A DNA stretch of 64,000 nt from Bryobacteraceae bacterium. Its GTDB lineage: Bacteria > Acidobacteriota > Terriglobia > Bryobacterales > Bryobacteraceae. Below the pieces are notes generated by a model. That model had not been told where the DNA came from. It saw only the letters and a program-made list of their open reading frames with translations, and did no database searches. Where the stretch lies: positions 98,222 to 162,221 of the forward strand of contig JANWVO010000032.1 of NCBI GenBank assembly GCA_025056865.1. The letters run 5' to 3'. Of this stretch, positions 61,240 through 64,000 are shown in pieces. The position numbers were made by a program, and so were the translations under genes. How positions within the stretch are numbered: position 1 is the stretch's first letter; each line of letters starts with the position of its first letter.

Positions 61240-62097
61240 TCAGGCCAGCGCGGCGATGCGCCGTTCCACCTCGCGGCCGAGCTGTTCGGGGTCGAGCCGC
61301 GCCCGCTGGCTGGCGCCGGGAACCTCTTCGAGCACCGAGGCCGGATCCGGCTGCGGCGCGCCCGGCACGATGCCGTAGCCGAGGGCATCGGCCAAGCGGT
61401 CGGCCGTGCGCACCAGGCGCACCAGCTCCCACTCCTCGGGCAGCGCCGCGTCGTGGTGGTGGACGACGCAGCGGCAGATCTCTTCGGGCAGGAACATCCG
61501 CCCGACCAGCCAGCGGCCGGCCTCGCAGTGGTCCAGATCAAAGAGATTGCGTTCCGTTTCGAGCAGCCCCATCCCGCTGTCGCGGGCGATTTCGATCGCG
61601 TTCGAATAGGCCTCCGGGTACTTCACCATCAGCGCCAGCCGCCCGATGTCGCGCAGCAGGCCGCCCGTATAGGCCGTGCCGGGGTCGGCATGGCACAGCG
61701 GCGCGAGCGACTCGGCCAGCACCGCCCCGGCCAGCGTGTTGCGCCAGCAGGCGGCCAGCGCCTTGCGCCGCAGCACCGGCGCGACGAAGTCGCCCATGGC
61801 GCGCGTCAGCGCGATCGCCTTCACCCTCTCCAGCCCGATGATGATCACCGCCTGCGGGATCGACGTCACCTGCCGCGCCAGCGCGAACAGCGGCGAGTTG
61901 GCCAACTGAAGCACGCGCGCCGCAAACACCGGCTCTGCGGCAATGAAGCGGCTCACCTGTTCGACGTGGACATTTTCGTCCGACAGCAGCGCCACCAGCC
62001 GCATCGCCACCGGGCTGAACGGCGGCAGGTTCTCCAGCGCCCAGGGCACCGACTGTCCGGCCTCGGGCCGGCCCAGCTTCTCTGCCTCCTGTTTCAT
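61240..62097 (-). CDS. HDOD-domain protein
   Basis: A 285-residue protein of the HDOD family (metal-dependent-hydrolase-related output domain). The signature 'LLSDENVHVEQVSRFIAAEP' begins about residue 35, with 'ARVLQLANSPLFALARQVTS' and 'IPQAVIIIGLERVKAIAL' as the conserved core, and 'GGLLRDIGRLALMVKYPEAY' as the degenerate HD region (no HD pair). The family acts in signalling, often near chemotaxis and second-messenger genes. 'GGGAGG' precedes ATG 62097 by 5 nt. It is divergent from the DUF1549 gene. Confidence 0.8.
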   Translation of the reverse strand: MKQEAEKLGRPEAGQSVPWALENLPPFSPVAMRLVALLSDENVHVEQVSRFIAAEPVFAARVLQLANSPLFALARQVTSIPQAVIIIGLERVKAIALTRAMGDFVAPVLRRKALAACWRNTLAGAVLAESLAPLCHADPGTAYTGGLLRDIGRLALMVKYPEAYSNAIEIARDSGMGLLETERNLFDLDHCEAGRWLVGRMFLPEEICRCVVHHHDAALPEEWELVRLVRTADRLADALGYGIVPGAPQPDPASVLEEVPGASQRARLDPEQLGREVERRIAALA

Positions 62098-62219
62098 GGC
62101 TGCCTCCCGCGGGGGCGCGGCCGCCGGGCGCGGGCCGCACCCCGCTGCTGCGCTCATCGGCCGCAGAAGGCGGGTCTCGAGCAAATCGTCAGACCCTTGT
62201 CTTCCTGCACCGGCTCGCA

Positions 62220-62225
62220 TAGAAT
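62220..62225 (+). promoter_or_regulatory. -10 hexamer TAGAAT of the DUF1549 gene
   Basis: TAGAAT ends 19 nt before ATG 62245. It overlaps an upstream in-frame ATG at 62224, which is therefore not the start. Confidence 0.4.
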
Positions 62226-62244
62226 GGCGTCCACTCTGGGACTC

Positions 62245-64000
62245 ATGAAAACGGCCTTTCCGCTGCTGGCACTCGCGCTGTCCCTGTCCGGCCCCGCCGC
62301 GGCGGCGGCGCCGGATTTCCAGAAGGAAGTGCGGCCGATCCTTTCGGCCAACTGCTTCCACTGCCACGGCAACGACCGCACGACGCGCATGGCCGGGCTG
62401 CGGCTGGACGTCCGCGAGGGGCTGTATTCGACGCGCCCCGGCGGGCCCGTGGTCGCGCCGGGGCGGCCCGAGAAGAGCCTGCTGTGGCAGCGGATCACGG
62501 CCAGGGATCCGGCCCGGCGGATGCCGCCCCCCCATGCTCACAAGACGCTGAAGCCGGAGGAGGTGGAAACCATCCGCCGCTGGATCGCCGCTGGCGCCGA
62601 ATGGCGCGAGCACTGGGCCTTCCGCGCGCCGGCGCGCCCGCCGCTGCCGGAGGTGCGCAACCGCGCCTGGCCGCGCAATGCGATCGACCGCTTCGTGCTG
62701 GCCAGGCTCGAGTCGATGGGCCTGGAACCGGCGCCCGAGGCGCCGCGCCACGTGCTCATCCGGCGGCTGGCATACGACCTGACCGGGCTGCCGCCCGAGC
62801 CGGAAGACGTGGACCGGTTCGTGCGCGCCGAAGACGCGGACAAAGCCTACGAGGCGCTCGTCGAGAAGTATCTGGCCTCGCCCCATTACGGCGAGCACCG
62901 CGCCCGCTACTGGCTGGACGCGGCGCGCTACGGCGACACCCACGGGCTGCACATCGACAACTACCGCGAGATGTGGCCCTACCGCGACTGGGTGATCCGC
63001 GCCTTCAACCAGAACATGCCCTTCGACCGCTTCACCATCGAGCAGCTCGCCGGCGACCTTCTGCCAGAGCCCACGCTCGAGCAGCGGATCGCCACCGGCT
63101 TCCAGCGCTGCAACGTGACGACGAACGAAGCGGGCGTCATCATCGAAGAGGTCGAGGCGATGTACGCCAAGGACCGCGCCGACACGGTCGGGGCCGTCTT
63201 TCTCGGGCTCACCGTCGGCTGCGCCACCTGCCACGACCACAAGTTCGACCCCATCAGCCAGCGCGATTTCTATGCCCTCACCGCCTTCTTCCGCAACACG
63301 ACGCAGCACGCCATGGACGGCAACATCTACGACCCGCCGCCCATTGCCATCGTGCCCGCGCCGGAGGACCGCGCGCGGTGGGAGCAGATCGCGGCGCGCG
63401 AGAAGGTCCTGCGCCAGCTTGTGGCCTCGCGGCCGCGGCCGCGACAGGACGCCGACCTGCTGCGGCTCGAGCTGCCCGGCTCGATCCTCGCCGTGACGCC
63501 AGAGGGCGCGCAACCGCTCGGCTTTGCGCCCGGCCTCGCGCTGGGCGCGGCCGACGAGTCCGGCCGTCTCGCGCTGCACCTGAAAGAGGCGGTGCTCGAG
63601 ATCCCGCAGGCGCCGGTGCTCGACGATGGCAAGCCGTTTTCCGTCTCGGCGCGCTTCCTGTTCCCGACCGGCGAAGAGGGCTTCACCATTGCCGAGCAGA
63701 TCGAGCGCCTCGACGAGAAGAAGCGGCGCGGCTGGGGCTTCTACGTGAGCGCCCGCATCCCCCGCGTGCGCTTCTACACCGAAGACGGCAAGTCGCAGGA
63801 AATCGCCGCGGGGCATCTGGATCAGCTCGTTCCCGGCACCTGGAACACGGTCGAGTTCTACTACGACGGCACGCGCGAGCCGCTGGGCGTGCGGATCGTC
63901 ATCAACGGCCGCGAAAGCATCACCACGCGCGACGCCCGCGCCCGTTTCGAGGCTCCGTTCGCGGCGCGGGCTCCGCTCGTGCTCGGCACGCCGAAGCGCG
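62245..64000 (+). CDS. Planctomycete-type cytochrome/DUF1549 protein, cut by window end
   Basis: At least 585 residues, open to the right edge. A signal peptide ('MKTAFPLLALALSLSGPAAA') precedes a PSCyt1 c-type cytochrome motif 'CFHCH' (about residues 37-41) and 'RRMPPPHAHKTLKPEEVETI'. Next is the DUF1549 domain with 'FVLARLESMGLEPAPEAPRH', 'YDLTGLPPEP' and a second CxxCH in 'GCATCHDHKFDPISQRDFY'. The last visible part is a beta-rich LamG-like insert. A DUF1553 domain is expected beyond the window. These exported haem proteins are common in Planctomycetes and Solibacterales, with unknown activity. Confidence 0.88.
   Translation, partial: MKTAFPLLALALSLSGPAAAAAPDFQKEVRPILSANCFHCHGNDRTTRMAGLRLDVREGLYSTRPGGPVVAPGRPEKSLLWQRITARDPARRMPPPHAHKTLKPEEVETIRRWIAAGAEWREHWAFRAPARPPLPEVRNRAWPRNAIDRFVLARLESMGLEPAPEAPRHVLIRRLAYDLTGLPPEPEDVDRFVRAEDADKAYEALVEKYLASPHYGEHRARYWLDAARYGDTHGLHIDNYREMWPYRDWVIRAFNQNMPFDRFTIEQLAGDLLPEPTLEQRIATGFQRCNVTTNEAGVIIEEVEAMYAKDRADTVGAVFLGLTVGCATCHDHKFDPISQRDFYALTAFFRNTTQHAMDGNIYDPPPIAIVPAPEDRARWEQIAAREKVLRQLVASRPRPRQDADLLRLELPGSILAVTPEGAQPLGFAPGLALGAADESGRLALHLKEAVLEIPQAPVLDDGKPFSVSARFLFPTGEEGFTIAEQIERLDEKKRRGWGFYVSARIPRVRFYTEDGKSQEIAAGHLDQLVPGTWNTVEFYYDGTREPLGVRIVINGRESITTRDARARFEAPFAARAPLVLGTPKR

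Noticed and set aside
62098..63816. Long minus-strand open frame through the DUF1549 gene
   Set aside because: It is antisense to a well-supported cytochrome gene and has no family motifs; only 61240-62097 (HDOD) is real.

Overview
The window is GC-rich, gene-dense bacterial chromosome with many 1-4 nt gene overlaps. It most likely comes from an acidobacterium of the Solibacter/Bryobacter type. This is inferred from the mix of families: a fused LptF-LptG exporter, a planctomycete-style cytochrome/DUF1549 protein, MacB-type permease pairs, DUF5060 and GH3 glycosidases, many Tat-type N-termini and a Bacteria-type MocR-PdxST locus. No mobile element, phage gene or CRISPR array was seen. One tRNA (Leu-CAG) is present.

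Layout. 1-5.8 kb: the end of an ArsC/Spx-like protein, a secreted alpha/beta hydrolase, an archease-RtcB RNA ligase pair, an acetyltransferase and membrane proteins. 4.7-7.4 kb: an M20 peptidase and a DUF1624-type acyltransferase on the minus strand. 7.5-11.2 kb: an HlyD-type adaptor with two tandem-duplicated MacB-like permeases and no ATPase. 11.2-17.7 kb: a NagX-like protein, a CorA-like protein, an SDR and aconitase. 17.7-22.1 kb: a minus-strand set of RraA-like, two URO-D-like and one TIM-barrel protein. 22.2-29.4 kb: a small coiled-coil protein with a perfect terminator, then an overlapping operon of ECF sigma factor, FecR-type anti-sigma protein and two ABC ATPase/membrane-protein pairs. 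29.4-30.3 kb: a DHH phosphoesterase.

30.4-38.5 kb is the most interesting part. It is a seven-gene minus-strand operon of translationally overlapping genes with a near-consensus promoter. The order is HdrA/QmoB-like flavoprotein, MvhD, [NiFe]-hydrogenase small subunit, large subunit, a second HdrA/QmoA-like flavoprotein, a small winged-helix protein, and a QmoC-like HdrC-cytochrome b fusion. Taken together the genes encode a hydrogenase joined to a Qmo/Hdr electron relay with a membrane quinone module, without HdrB. I infer an H2:quinone (possibly bifurcating) oxidoreductase.

38.6-64 kb: LarA-family racemase, a polytopic membrane protein, argS and ferredoxin, a lipoprotein-like ORF running out of tRNA-Leu, the pdxR-pdxS-pdxT-phosphatase-YciI operon, tsaB, a DUF5060 glycosidase, an LptF-LptG fusion, a GH3 glycosidase, ftsY-ribD, YjbQ, a nuclease, a TonB-C protein, a DUF4434 protein, an HDOD protein, and a truncated DUF1549 cytochrome protein at the right edge.

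Many genes have a TANNNT hexamer exactly 6 nt upstream of the start codon, which suggests widespread leaderless transcription. Several starts were chosen or corrected on that basis. Functions are assigned from recognisable motifs only; no database search was possible.
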